Below are positions 53,099-63,170 of a stretch of DNA of 64,000 bases, in pieces (the first letter of the stretch is position 1; every line of letters starts with the position of its first letter). The stretch covers positions 62,001 through 126,000 of the forward strand of contig JAADHV010000128.1 of assembly GCA_013151635.1 (NCBI GenBank), in the 5' to 3' direction. Both the position numbers and the translations under genes were made by a program. Origin of the DNA: Deltaproteobacteria bacterium. Its GTDB lineage: Bacteria > Desulfobacterota > Desulfobacteria > Desulfobacterales > Desulfobacteraceae. Under the pieces are notes generated by a model. The model was not told the DNA's origin and did not search any database. It saw only the letters and a program-made list of their open reading frames with translations.

Positions 53099-53782
53099 TT
53101 AAACCCGTTTCCAGGGTGGATTCAATTTCCTGTTGATTTTCAATACAGGGCAGGTGAAACGATCCATCTCAAGTTGCGGTATTAAATGTGATACAATAGT
53201 AATAAACTCAATTTTAAGTCCTGTTTCTTTTGATACATCCTTTAAAAAATCATACCCTTTATAGATATGATCAGGTATTGTCTCGTCAATGAGGTTGGCA
53301 TTGCCGACAAGTCCTGTGATTTTCATTTTTGAAGAACGTTCTATCTCCTCTTTTATCCTGATACAGCCCTTGACGTTCTCAGTAAAGGGCCTGAACGGAT
53401 TGATGACCTGCAGCATATGGACCTTCTTTCTGGAAAGGTGGTCATAAAGAGCTGCAAGAACTGTTACCCCGGCATCATCTCCACCTGCATCAAGAATTGT
53501 AAGTTCGGAAGGCTTTTGAATCATCCCGGCAACGGCCGGGGCGAGAATGGGAAGATCCGCATGCATGTATTTTTTGTTCGGCAATACAACATCGATTCCC
53601 ATTTTTTCCAAGGAGACTCTTACCTCACGTGTCCTGAAATAGGGATTGACAAGATCAAGATCAGCAATCTTTACATCAACACCGTCTTTTTTCCTTGCCG
53701 CGGCAAGATTTACAGCTGTTTCAGTTTTGCCACTTCCGTAATTCCCGCAAATAACGACAATTCCTTTAATATCAATATTCAA
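53099..53782 (-). CDS. MinD/CooC-like P-loop ATPase associated with VOR
   Basis: A 227-residue SIMIBI-class NTPase. Walker A is CGNYGSGKTETAVNLA, Asp residues lie in VKIADLDLVNPYFRTREV, and Walker B-like LTILDAGGDDAGVTVLAAL. It has no cysteine metal pair or amphipathic MinD tail. It is the first gene of the oxidoreductase operon. By analogy with CooC and similar ATPases it might help metal-cluster assembly or control of the oxidoreductase; this is inference only. Confidence 0.82.
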   Translation of the reverse strand: MNIDIKGIVVICGNYGSGKTETAVNLAAARKKDGVDVKIADLDLVNPYFRTREVRVSLEKMGIDVVLPNKKYMHADLPILAPAVAGMIQKPSELTILDAGGDDAGVTVLAALYDHLSRKKVHMLQVINPFRPFTENVKGCIRIKEEIERSSKMKITGLVGNANLIDETIPDHIYKGYDFLKDVSKETGLKIEFITIVSHLIPQLEMDRFTCPVLKINRKLNPPWKRV

Positions 53783-53881
53783 TCAACAGTCCTTAAAATA
53801 AAAAAAAATTCAATCGGGTTAGTATATTTATTAACAAAAAATTAGTCAAACACAAACCAGCATAGTTTTGCAATGATTTTT

Positions 53882-54994
53882 TTATCCGCTGATTAAAGAA
53901 ATAATGGTTTTAATGTCGCACAGGGTCAGGCAGCGGTTCAGCCTGGCGCTTTCCGACTTGATATTCAAGGTGAGGATATCAAGCTTGTTTTCCGGGAAAT
54001 TAATATCATGGGTGTCCAGGTATTTTTTTACCAGGGTTTTGCCGCATAAAATATTTAAAAAGAATTGTTCTTCTATGGCCAAGCCATAAATGCCGTCTGC
54101 ATGTGTACCTGCCACATGGGTTTTTACAGCATTGCCAAAAAAAGGTGTGGTATTTGTCAGCAAGTGCTCGTGTGTTTGTTCATATGCTATGGAATCAATG
54201 TATTGATAATAAGCTTTAAATGTTTTGATATCATCTGTTTTAAGATTGATATCAAAGCCCTGCTCCTTAAGTGTTTTTGCACTGGCATAAAGGTCGGCGA
54301 TCCCGTTTCTTTCGCCAATGCCCAGGACAGAGGCTTCCATAACATTCCCACCTGCCAGGATACCCATTACACAATTAGCCGTTGCCATACCCATGTCGTT
54401 GTGGCAGTGAATTGAGATATTTGCCTGCCCGGTATTGGAGGAAAATTGATTGATTTTTTCAAAGACCTGGTTCGGAGCCATCATCCCTGATGTGTCAGGT
54501 AAAGAAATAATATCAATATGGTGATGATTTAAAAACGAAACGCATTGGTTTAAAATCACATCATCGGATTTTCCTATATCAAGCATGGCAACGGACAGGA
54601 CAGCGCCGGGGTTTTCTTTCCTGACAAAATCAATGGTTTTTAAGAGATTTTTAAGAATCTTATCAAGTTTGTTTTCTTTATTTTTTACATGCAGATGGAA
54701 GTGCAGGTCATTTACACGGGTTTTAAGTAAAATTGCCGCATCATTAATGCTTGCCCGCCCCATGGCTGCAATGCGGATTTTAAATTTATTTTTCCCTGCA
54801 TGATCAAAAAGTGTTCTTACCGCCAGTGCCTCAAAATCATGGGCAGGAGGATAACCTGCCTGGCAGATATCAACTTTGAGTTTTTCCTGGAATTTTAGAA
54901 TCTTTAACCTTTGCTCCAAAGAGAACATGAGGCCTTTGTATTGCATGCCTTCCCTCAGTGTTTCGTCAATAATGGTAATTTTTCTATTTTTCAT
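53882..54994 (-). CDS. Homocitrate/isopropylmalate synthase-like DRE-TIM enzyme
   Basis: About 370 residues from the ATG at 54994 (AGGGAG 5 bases upstream). Family motifs: IIDETLREGMQYKG (substrate arginine and metal Asp) and ISIHCHNDMGMATANCVMGILAGGNVMEASVLGIGERNG (metal histidines HCH). Length matches NifV/AksA-type synthases without the LeuA regulatory domain. It would condense a 2-ketoacid with an acyl-CoA. No nif or leu gene is near; it overlaps the radical SAM gene by 11 bases, so they are translated together. Product unknown. Confidence 0.8.
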   Translation of the reverse strand: MKNRKITIIDETLREGMQYKGLMFSLEQRLKILKFQEKLKVDICQAGYPPAHDFEALAVRTLFDHAGKNKFKIRIAAMGRASINDAAILLKTRVNDLHFHLHVKNKENKLDKILKNLLKTIDFVRKENPGAVLSVAMLDIGKSDDVILNQCVSFLNHHHIDIISLPDTSGMMAPNQVFEKINQFSSNTGQANISIHCHNDMGMATANCVMGILAGGNVMEASVLGIGERNGIADLYASAKTLKEQGFDINLKTDDIKTFKAYYQYIDSIAYEQTHEHLLTNTTPFFGNAVKTHVAGTHADGIYGLAIEEQFFLNILCGKTLVKKYLDTHDINFPENKLDILTLNIKSESARLNRCLTLCDIKTIISLISG

Positions 54995-56297
54995 GATTCT
55001 CCCTGGGCGGGTTGAAATATCCATGAATCAAATCAGGAAAAAACAAAGATAATTTTTTCATAATGGTTTGCATTCCAAGGGGGTTTTCGCTTTTTTCAAT
55101 TTTTGACATAAGGCCACAGTATTTTTTGGGATCAAAGTTCAGGTTGCGCCATTGGATCATATCAATCTTATAAGTAGCAATAAAATTTTTCAATGCAGTA
55201 AATTCTTCTTTTGAGTCTGTAAATCCGGGGCAGTTAAGGTAATTTATTGAGACAAATTTCCCTTGCTGCTTTGCTATGCCGATACTTTTCAAAACATCGG
55301 CAAACTGATATGACTTTGGCCTGAAATATGCCTGATAGCATCTTTTTCTGACCGAATTCATGCTGACCCTCATGGAATCGAGCCCGGCCCGGCAGAGCTT
55401 TTCAATATGGCGTGGTATGCCAGCATTGGTGTTAAGGTTAATGGTGCCTTTGTCTGTTTTTTTGCGGATCAGTCTTATGGCAGGTTCAATGGCTTTTACT
55501 GCGGTTAAAGGATCACCTTCGCACCCCTGCCCGAAACTTACAATCGCTTTTTTAACATGTAGAATATGTTCAAGGCAGACTTCGGCGATCTCTTCCGGGG
55601 CCGGGGTAAAACTGATTCTTTCCTGGCAGGAACAAAGGTTGTTTTCCTTTTGAAGGGAAATGCACCCAAGACAATCGGCATTACAGATCGTTGATGTGGG
55701 CAGGGGTGCCTCATACCGCCTGAGGAAAAAATTTTTCCCGGCAGGGCATCCATATTGCAGGGCACAGGTTTCAAGATGCCGGATCAGGCGGTTTTCAGGA
55801 TACTTTTTTTGCATCCTGTTTACCCCTTGTACAATTTTTTTGTGGGGCATCTGTCTTAAATCCTGTCTTGGTTCCCTGTCAACATAAATTGCAGCAGACC
55901 TGAAACCGTTTTTTCCAAATCCCACTGCACCATATGGGAACAATGGCAGCAGGTCTTTGATACCTGCATCATCATAAGCGCAAAAATGCCGGTTAACATA
56001 TCCTGGCGAGTTAAAAACTGCAACAGGGAAGATCTTTTCCCTGGGGTCAAAGGGGTTATGCTCAATAATTTCAAACATGCCCTTTGCAATATTGTAGACA
56101 ATCGGCCTTCTTTGGGGCAGCATCATGAGTTCACTGCCATGGGGCATGGGCAGGGTTCTGCCTTTTCTCAGCACAAAAGGCGTATTGCCGGACATGCCTG
56201 CTGCACCATAGCCTTCCAGTTCAAAAATATCCTGGTTTTCTGCTGATACAACAGCTGTCAATATATTTTTATTGATGTAGCCGATAACTTTCTCCAT
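54984..56297 (-). CDS. Radical SAM protein coupled to the synthase-like gene
   Basis: About 437 residues from the ATG at 56297; a TTG at 56357 with AAGGA upstream is an alternative start. Residues 1-170 are beta-rich and unassigned. The radical SAM motif is CNADCLGC (C-x3-C-x2-C) near residue 205, followed by further cysteines in NNLCSCQERI. The core continues with VSFGQGCEGDPLTAV, TINLNTNAG and LDSMRVSMNSVR. Its 3' end overlaps the synthase-like gene. The pair suggests a small pathway in which a carbon chain is built and then modified by radical chemistry; no product is known. Confidence 0.8.
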   Translation of the reverse strand: MEKVIGYINKNILTAVVSAENQDIFELEGYGAAGMSGNTPFVLRKGRTLPMPHGSELMMLPQRRPIVYNIAKGMFEIIEHNPFDPREKIFPVAVFNSPGYVNRHFCAYDDAGIKDLLPLFPYGAVGFGKNGFRSAAIYVDREPRQDLRQMPHKKIVQGVNRMQKKYPENRLIRHLETCALQYGCPAGKNFFLRRYEAPLPTSTICNADCLGCISLQKENNLCSCQERISFTPAPEEIAEVCLEHILHVKKAIVSFGQGCEGDPLTAVKAIEPAIRLIRKKTDKGTINLNTNAGIPRHIEKLCRAGLDSMRVSMNSVRKRCYQAYFRPKSYQFADVLKSIGIAKQQGKFVSINYLNCPGFTDSKEEFTALKNFIATYKIDMIQWRNLNFDPKKYCGLMSKIEKSENPLGMQTIMKKLSLFFPDLIHGYFNPPRENHEK

Positions 56298-56572
56298 TAA
56301 AATAAGTATTTTAATAAAAATAAAGCCAGATATACCAGAACAACCCTGGATTGCCAAACATTAAACTATCCTTTTGAGGATTTTAAAGAATTAAAGGATT
56401 TTAAGTGCCCGGATGGTTTTCGCCTTGACCTCCCTGTGATATCCAGGCGGTAATGGCTATCATTTTTTACCTTGACTTTTTATATTGCAATACATAGGTT
56501 TCACACAAACTGGTGCCTGGCAGGATTCGACAGAAAATGCATAAAAATAATAATTGGAAGAACTGAGAGGTT

Positions 56573-58306
56573 ATGGCTTTGGATACAAGTGTATCAAAAA
56601 TAAATGTATCTGATATTAGGCTTGCCCCGTATTATGTTGTCGGGGTTGTGGCAACAACTGTCGGTATATTAGTGGTTGCTGTTTTTAATTTTTTTACACC
56701 GCTTGGCCTGATTCAAACAAGATTCCTGGGCCCTGACCAGGCCTTGACTTTGGGAATTTTGATAAAGGTTTTTTTCCCCCGGCTTGTTTTTGTATTGAGC
56801 CTTTCATATCTATTTGTCATTGGCGGTATCAGCAGGATACTGAGACCTGTCTCCGAATGCCTGGGTTTGTTAAGAAGAGGATGCAAGCCTGGAAAAGAGA
56901 TGATTAAAAGTGCACAAAGAAGGCTTTTAAACCTGCATTTTCTTTTTATCCCGGTGAATGTATTAATGTGGATACTGATACCCGGCCTCCTGGGGTTATT
57001 AACAGTTCTGACAGGGTTGGTGGATCACCGTACTGTCACCATTCTTTCAGCCAGGGCCAGCATGGTGGGGTTAATTGCTTCTGCCATAGCTTCCCAGAGA
57101 ATAGAGTCTATCTCACGAAAGCAGCTTATTCCCTTTTTTTTCCCAAAGGGAAGGTTAACCCAGATGGACGGGACTGCAAAGATATCCATATCCAAGCGGA
57201 TAATACTTGTGAACCGTCTGGGCGCTGTGATACCTGTAACAATTTTGCTGGTGACATTATTGACACTTCAGTTGGAACTTAAGGCAAACCCGGTTCCTGC
57301 TGTGGTTTACGGTCGTGGGGTAATACTTTTTACCTTTGTGTTATTTGTTTATACAATATTTTTTTCAAAAGAATTAAGCAGGCTTGTCACTCATAATATT
57401 GTTGATCCTATTAACGATCTTGTCAAGGTGCTTCAAAACGTCCAGAAAGGACAATTTGATGAAACAGTACAGATAGTGTCCAATGATGAAATAGGTTATG
57501 CCGGGGATGTTGTTAATGAAATGACCCAGGGGCTTAAGGAAAGGCAAGTAATGCAGCGGTCCCTGGATCTTGCCGGCCAGATTCAAAAGAACCTTCTGCC
57601 GGAACAGGACCCTGAAATTCCCGGGCTTGATATTGCCGGTACCAGCATATACTGCGATGAGACAGGTGGAGATTACTACGATTTTCTTTTTCCTGAAAAC
57701 AATCAAAAAGATCGCATAAGAATTGTTTTGGGTGATGTTTCCGGTCATGGAATTTCCTCGGCCCTTCTCATGACTACCTCAAGGGCTCTTTTCCGGCAGC
57801 GGTCAGCCATGCCCGGAAACCTGGCTGAGGTCGTAACCAATATTAATCGCCATTTGTGTGAAGACGTTAAAAACTCGGGTAATTTTATGACATTTTTCAG
57901 TATTGAAATGGACACTTCTATAAAATGCCTGAAATGGGTAAGGGCAGGGCACGATCCTGCAATGTTGTATGATCCGGAAGAAAAAAAATTCATTGAACTT
58001 AAGGGGGAAGGGCTGGCCCTCGGGGTAGACGAAGCATATCAATATAAAGAAAATGAAATTTCGGGAATATCAAACGGGCAAATTGCCGTCCTTTATACTG
58101 ATGGTATCTGGGAAGCCCAGAATTCCAATAAAGAAAGGTTTGGAAAAGAAAAATTGTTTGGAATCATTCGGGAAAATGCCCATTTGCCTTCCCGGCTGAT
58201 ATTAAAATCAGTAATTGATGCCTTAAACCGGTTCCTTGAAGGAGAAAAACGTCAGGACGATGCTACCCTCATCATTGTTAAGGTTTGTGACTTGCCTGAT
58301 CATTGA
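56573..58306 (+). CDS. Membrane HAMP-PP2C (SpoIIE/RsbU-type) phosphatase
   Basis: A 577-residue protein. Residues 20-275 contain about six hydrophobic helices. A HAMP linker follows (VDPINDLVKVLQNVQKGQFDETVQIVSNDEIG, about 280-315). The SpoIIE phosphatase domain covers 335-575 with LLPEQDPEIPGLDIAGTS, GGDYYDF, VLGDVSGHGISSALLM, WVRAGHDPAML and YTDGIWEAQN. It would dephosphorylate an anti-sigma-factor antagonist in a partner-switching cascade; no such antagonist gene is nearby. It may share a signal with the adjacent hybrid kinase. Confidence 0.9.
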   Translation: MALDTSVSKINVSDIRLAPYYVVGVVATTVGILVVAVFNFFTPLGLIQTRFLGPDQALTLGILIKVFFPRLVFVLSLSYLFVIGGISRILRPVSECLGLLRRGCKPGKEMIKSAQRRLLNLHFLFIPVNVLMWILIPGLLGLLTVLTGLVDHRTVTILSARASMVGLIASAIASQRIESISRKQLIPFFFPKGRLTQMDGTAKISISKRIILVNRLGAVIPVTILLVTLLTLQLELKANPVPAVVYGRGVILFTFVLFVYTIFFSKELSRLVTHNIVDPINDLVKVLQNVQKGQFDETVQIVSNDEIGYAGDVVNEMTQGLKERQVMQRSLDLAGQIQKNLLPEQDPEIPGLDIAGTSIYCDETGGDYYDFLFPENNQKDRIRIVLGDVSGHGISSALLMTTSRALFRQRSAMPGNLAEVVTNINRHLCEDVKNSGNFMTFFSIEMDTSIKCLKWVRAGHDPAMLYDPEEKKFIELKGEGLALGVDEAYQYKENEISGISNGQIAVLYTDGIWEAQNSNKERFGKEKLFGIIRENAHLPSRLILKSVIDALNRFLEGEKRQDDATLIIVKVCDLPDH

Positions 58307-58391
58307 ATTAATTGTTGAATGCTGTTGCCTTTTCTGTCCCCGGTTGATATCAATTCCATTTCAGAACCAGTTTAATAAGATTATTTATTGA

Positions 58392-60503
58392 ATGGTCACG
58401 CTGGAGACACCTGTGAAAAAAAAGCAGAAGCATAAAAAAAAAAATAAGCTGCAACATGCAAACCTGGTTACTCAAACCCTTTTTGAAATAGCCAATGCCG
58501 TAAATACAACAACCAGCCTTAAAGACCTCTATTTCTCAATCCACCATTCAATGGAGCGGGTTATTGATGTTACAAATTTTTTCATTGCCATTGTGGACAG
58601 AAAAAAAAATACATTGTTTTTCCCATACCACGTGGATACAAAAGATAATGATTTTTACCCTATTACTGATTTTGATGTTAATAATTCTTTAACAGGCCTG
58701 GTTGTACAAAAAGAGTGCCCCTTGCTGCTGAAAAAAAACGAGTTGCAGGAAAGATCGTCTCAAAACGGTATCTGGGGGCCTGTGCCGCTTATCTGGATGG
58801 GGGTTCCCTTAAGGATCAGGGATGAAATTACCGGTGTCGTTGCCATACAGAGTTATACAGATCCTGAATGTTATACAAAAAAGGATTTAGATCTTTTAGC
58901 CTCTGTTTCAGACCAGATCGCAGTCGCAATTGATCGCAAACAGGCTGAAGAAAAATTATATAAAAGTGAAGCCAGGTATCGAACATTATTTGAAAAATCC
59001 AAAGATGCCCTGTTAATTATTAAAAATAAGGTATTTATTGATTGTAACAAGGCAACCATAGATATGCTTGGTTATGGCACAAAAGAACAAATGCTTCAAA
59101 CTCCGCCATCAAAGCTGTCGCCCAAGTTTCAGCCGGATGGTAGAAGTTCATTTGAAAAAGCCGTTGAAATGATAGAGATTACTGAAAGAAACGGCAGCCA
59201 CAGGTTTGAATGGAACCACCTCAGGGCCAACGGGGATGTTTTTCCTGTCGAAGTCATATTAACCGTGGTTTCCAATGAAGAGGACAATCAGGTTATTCAT
59301 GCTACATGGAGAGATATCACTGAAAAAAAACGTGTGGAAATGGAAAAAAACAGGGCAGATAAGCTTGCAGCCGAACAGGAAAAGCACGTTCTGGTGGGAA
59401 GGGTCGCCGGTAAAATGGCGCATGATTTTAATAATATTCTAGGCGTTATCATGGGTAATACAGAGCTTGCCCTTCTGGATTGCAAGGATGAGGAAATTAA
59501 AAAAACACTGGAATTAATACACGGGCAGACCATCCGGGGCAGGAACCTGACAAAAAACCTGACCGCCTTTGCAAAAGAAAGGGAACTCAAGCACGAGTTT
59601 TTCAATATTAATGATGTTATAAATTTTGTCTTAAATCTTCTGGCAAAAGATTTAAGACATATTAAGGTGATAAAAGAATATGATCAGGGACTTCCGGACT
59701 TGTTAGCTGATCACGGTATGATAGAACATGCTCTTGTGAACCTTTTTCAAAATTCAATTCATGCTTTGAGCAAAACTCAAAATCCCAGGATACTTATCAG
59801 GACTTTTTTAAGGGACAAAGATATCTGTTTTGAAATAGAGGATAACGGGTGCGGAATACCAAAAAAGAATTTAACTGATATATTTGAGCCTTCTTTTACA
59901 CTGAAAGGCAGCAATGATCTTACAGGTTCCTATTCAAAAAAGATAAAAGGGACCGGTTATGGGATGTCCAATGTTAAAAGGTATATAGGGCAGCATAAAG
60001 GAGAAGTTTCAGTAAAATCAAAAGTAAATATCGGGACAATATTTTTTATCTGCTTGCCACTTATAAGAAAAAAATTATCAAAACAGGAAAAAATTGAACT
60101 TGCCGCTTCAAAGCTTGTGAGAGAAAAATATATTCTTCTGGTAGAAGATGAATCCGCAATCTCAAGTGTGCAAAAAAGAATATTGACCCAGACTCCGTGT
60201 AACCACAGGGTTGATATTGCCGTGAATGGGAAAACGGCCATTGATCTTTTTTACCGGAACCAATATGACCTTGTAAGCCTGGATTACCAGCTTCCGGGTA
60301 GAACCAACGGTATGGATGTATATAAAAAGATAAGAAAAAAAGATAAGACAATTCCCGTCCTGTTTGTTTCCGGTAATTTGGAATTTTTAGAATCAATAAA
60401 AGAATTGAAAAAGCATCACAAGGTAGATTATATTTCCAAGCCCTGCCGGAATAAAGCTTATATAAACAGTATCAGTCATTTGCTCGGGAACAAAGTAAAA
60501 TAA
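58392..60503 (+). CDS. GAF-PAS hybrid histidine kinase with C-terminal receiver
   Basis: A 703-residue soluble protein. Order: lysine-rich N-terminus (1-20), GAF (about 30-185, FFIAIVDRKKNTLFFPY to DQIAVAIDRKQAEE), PAS (195-320), HisKA of the HDFNN type (GKMAHDFNNILGVIMGNTELA), HATPase with NLFQNSIHA, DNGCGIPKK and GTGYGMSNV, then receiver (about 575-700) with LVEDESAI and acceptor in VSLDYQLPG. Receiver fusion implies phosphorelay or self-regulation. The GAF domain probably senses a small ligand or redox state. It ends 69 bases before hypC. Confidence 0.89.
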   Translation: MVTLETPVKKKQKHKKKNKLQHANLVTQTLFEIANAVNTTTSLKDLYFSIHHSMERVIDVTNFFIAIVDRKKNTLFFPYHVDTKDNDFYPITDFDVNNSLTGLVVQKECPLLLKKNELQERSSQNGIWGPVPLIWMGVPLRIRDEITGVVAIQSYTDPECYTKKDLDLLASVSDQIAVAIDRKQAEEKLYKSEARYRTLFEKSKDALLIIKNKVFIDCNKATIDMLGYGTKEQMLQTPPSKLSPKFQPDGRSSFEKAVEMIEITERNGSHRFEWNHLRANGDVFPVEVILTVVSNEEDNQVIHATWRDITEKKRVEMEKNRADKLAAEQEKHVLVGRVAGKMAHDFNNILGVIMGNTELALLDCKDEEIKKTLELIHGQTIRGRNLTKNLTAFAKERELKHEFFNINDVINFVLNLLAKDLRHIKVIKEYDQGLPDLLADHGMIEHALVNLFQNSIHALSKTQNPRILIRTFLRDKDICFEIEDNGCGIPKKNLTDIFEPSFTLKGSNDLTGSYSKKIKGTGYGMSNVKRYIGQHKGEVSVKSKVNIGTIFFICLPLIRKKLSKQEKIELAASKLVREKYILLVEDESAISSVQKRILTQTPCNHRVDIAVNGKTAIDLFYRNQYDLVSLDYQLPGRTNGMDVYKKIRKKDKTIPVLFVSGNLEFLESIKELKKHHKVDYISKPCRNKAYINSISHLLGNKVK

Positions 60504-60572
60504 GGCTTGCCCAATCGAAATCTTGTGTTATATTAATCTTTTATTGTTTTTAAAAAGAATAGGTGCGAATAT

Positions 60573-60824
60573 ATGTGTTTAGCGGTTCCATCCAAGATTA
60601 TTGAAATCAATGACACGGTTGCCAGAGTGGATGTTGATGGTGTAATCAGGGAAACCTGTATTATGCTCATTGATGATGTAAAAATAGGCGATTATGTCAT
60701 CGTGCATGCAGGCTTTGCCATCAATAAGGTTGATGAAGAGGCTGCCCTTAAAACCCTGGAAGATATGCGCAGCATCCTGGCCATGGAAGACCGGAAGGCA
60801 GATGGTTTGAGCGGCCATCCATAA
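60573..60824 (+). CDS. hypC: [NiFe] hydrogenase maturation chaperone HypC
   Basis: An 83-residue HypC/HybG chaperone. It starts MCLAVPSKIIEI; the cysteine after Met carries the Fe(CN)2CO unit with HypD and docks to the hydrogenase large subunit. DYVIVHAGFAINKVDEEAA is also conserved. It is 6 bases upstream of hypF. Confidence 0.93.
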   Translation: MCLAVPSKIIEINDTVARVDVDGVIRETCIMLIDDVKIGDYVIVHAGFAINKVDEEAALKTLEDMRSILAMEDRKADGLSGHP

Positions 60825-60830
60825 GCCTTT

Positions 60831-63167
60831 ATGAAAGTTACGACAGCAGCAAAAAGGCTGGTTATCAGCGGAGTGGTTCAAGGCGTTGGTTTCCGGCCCT
60901 TTTTATTTGCCCTGGCCAAAAAGTATCATCTCAAGGGAGAAGTCTCCAATACCGCAAGCGGGGTCCTCGTTATTGTGGAAGGGATGATCGAAAATATAGA
61001 GGGCTTTACCAATGATATTTATCATAAAAGCCCTTTGCTTTCTTCTGTTACAGGTATTGATACCACGGATACCGGATATCACAATTTTTCTTTGTTTAAA
61101 ATTGTGAAGAGCAGTGCTTCCAAGACCAGGACTGCCTTGATTTCTCCTGACGTGAGCATTTGCCGGGATTGCCTGGCCGAGATGAAAGATCCCCATGACA
61201 GGCGGTATGAATATCCTTTTATAAACTGTACCAATTGCGGTCCCAGGTATACTATTATTGAAGACATCCCGTACGACCGCCCTAAAACTTCCATGAAACG
61301 ATTTAAGATGTGCGCGGCTTGCAAAAGCGAGTATAAAGACCCCTTAAACAGGAGGTTTCATGCCCAGCCCAATGCCTGTCCTGAATGCGGGCCGATGGTT
61401 TTTTTAACAGACAATAAAGGCAATAGGATTGATTCCGGCTCAAAAGAGGCCATAAGCCTTGCTGCGCTTTATTTAAGCCAGGGTAAGATTGTCGGGGTAA
61501 AAGGACTTGGCGGATTCCATCTTGCCTGTGACGCCTCAAATAATGATGCAGTAAAATATTTGAGACAAAAAAAAGAACGTCCCCATAAACCCTTTGCCCT
61601 GATGGCCGAATCAGTCCGCGTTCTGTCTCGCCATGTCCATGTAAGCCCTGATGAAAAGCAACTCATGGAGTCCTACCACAGACCTGTTGTCCTGCTGGAA
61701 AAGAAAAATTCCAGGGATGACGGTATTCAAGGACTTGCCCGGGATGTCGCGCCATTTAACAATTGTCTCGGTATCATGCTGCCCTATACGCCTTTGCATT
61801 ATTTATTGCTTGAAAAAGGGCCGGAAGTACTTGTGATGACCAGCGGCAACAGAGCCGGGGAACCTATTTCCATTGATAATGAAGATGCGCTTGATGCATT
61901 TTCCAATATTGCCGATTATTTTTTACTGCACAACAGGGACATTTATTTCAGGGCAGATGATTCCATTGCAAGGGTTATGGCCGGCAGACAGAGGTTTATA
62001 CGGCGGTCAAGGGGATATGCCCCCCTGCCTGTTTTTTTAAACAAAAAAATGCCGGAAGTTTTGGGATGCGGGGCAGGACTTAAGAATACGATCTGCCTGA
62101 CACGGAATAATTATGCTTTTTTAAGCCAGCACATCGGGGATCTTGAAAATGTAAAGGCATACGGGTTTTACCATAACACTATTGACCATTTAAAACAGAT
62201 ACTTGACATCAAGCCTTGTATAGTTGCCCATGATATGCACCCTGGCTACATGAGTACGGATTATGCCAAAGAGAAAAAAAATGTCAAAAAGATCGCAGTC
62301 CAGCATCACCACGCCCATGCCGTGGCCTGTATGGCTGAAAATGACCTTGATGAAGAGGTCATTGCCGTTACTCTTGATGGCACGGGATTTGGAACAGACG
62401 GCCATATCTGGGGCGGGGAAATCCTTTTATCCACACAAAAAGGCTTTAAGAGAAAGGCACACCTGTCATATATAAAGATGCCGGGTGGCGACGCCGCTGT
62501 CCTGGAGCCATGGCGGATGGCAGCGTCCATCCTTTACCAGGCATTTGGAGATGATATTTTAAGTCTGGATATCCCGTATATAAAGGCGATGGACAAAGAA
62601 AAACTTATCTTTCTATGCCGGATGATGGGAAAAAATATAAACTCCCCCTTGACATCAAGCGCTGGAAGATTGTTTGATGCCATGGCTTCCCTTGTTTGCA
62701 TCAGGCATGAAATTTCCCATGAAAGCCAGGCTGCAATGGAACTTGAAGCCGTGGCAGATAAAAACATGATAGAGGATGTGCCTTTAAGCAATGTTTATGA
62801 TTTTATTATTGTACCAAGTGACACCGGCAATAAGGATAAAGTCTTTAAAATCGACATGATGCCCTGCATCCTGCAGGTTGTCATGGATTTAAAAATGAAA
62901 AAACCTGCAGGTCAGATCAGTTCAAAGTTCCATAATACAATGGTTCTGGCATTTGCCAAAGCAACGGCAAAGGTGAGCCGTATGACAGGCATTAGAAAAG
63001 CGGTCCTGTCAGGCGGGGTGTTTAATAATGAATATATCCTGAACTCCATGATCAGGACCCTTGAAGAAAATAACCTTAAGGTATATACACACACAAAGGT
63101 TCCAACAGGGGACGGCGGAATCTCATTAGGTCAGGCAGTGGTTGCTGCCGCATCAGAAGGATTATAA
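60831..63167 (+). CDS. hypF: Carbamoyltransferase HypF
   Basis: A 778-residue maturation enzyme that turns carbamoyl phosphate into thiocarboxamide on HypE, the source of hydrogenase cyanide ligands. Acylphosphatase domain (GVVQGVGFRPFLFA), two zinc-finger-like stretches (CRDCLAEMKDP..CTNCGPRY and CAACKSEYKDP..CPECG), a YrdC-like domain and a Kae1-like domain with VQHHHAHAVACMAEN, the metal-binding histidines. The C-terminal VLSGGVFNNEYILN is typical. It follows hypC and leads into hypD. Confidence 0.95.
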   Translation: MKVTTAAKRLVISGVVQGVGFRPFLFALAKKYHLKGEVSNTASGVLVIVEGMIENIEGFTNDIYHKSPLLSSVTGIDTTDTGYHNFSLFKIVKSSASKTRTALISPDVSICRDCLAEMKDPHDRRYEYPFINCTNCGPRYTIIEDIPYDRPKTSMKRFKMCAACKSEYKDPLNRRFHAQPNACPECGPMVFLTDNKGNRIDSGSKEAISLAALYLSQGKIVGVKGLGGFHLACDASNNDAVKYLRQKKERPHKPFALMAESVRVLSRHVHVSPDEKQLMESYHRPVVLLEKKNSRDDGIQGLARDVAPFNNCLGIMLPYTPLHYLLLEKGPEVLVMTSGNRAGEPISIDNEDALDAFSNIADYFLLHNRDIYFRADDSIARVMAGRQRFIRRSRGYAPLPVFLNKKMPEVLGCGAGLKNTICLTRNNYAFLSQHIGDLENVKAYGFYHNTIDHLKQILDIKPCIVAHDMHPGYMSTDYAKEKKNVKKIAVQHHHAHAVACMAENDLDEEVIAVTLDGTGFGTDGHIWGGEILLSTQKGFKRKAHLSYIKMPGGDAAVLEPWRMAASILYQAFGDDILSLDIPYIKAMDKEKLIFLCRMMGKNINSPLTSSAGRLFDAMASLVCIRHEISHESQAAMELEAVADKNMIEDVPLSNVYDFIIVPSDTGNKDKVFKIDMMPCILQVVMDLKMKKPAGQISSKFHNTMVLAFAKATAKVSRMTGIRKAVLSGGVFNNEYILNSMIRTLEENNLKVYTHTKVPTGDGGISLGQAVVAAASEGL

Positions 63168-63170
63168 GAC

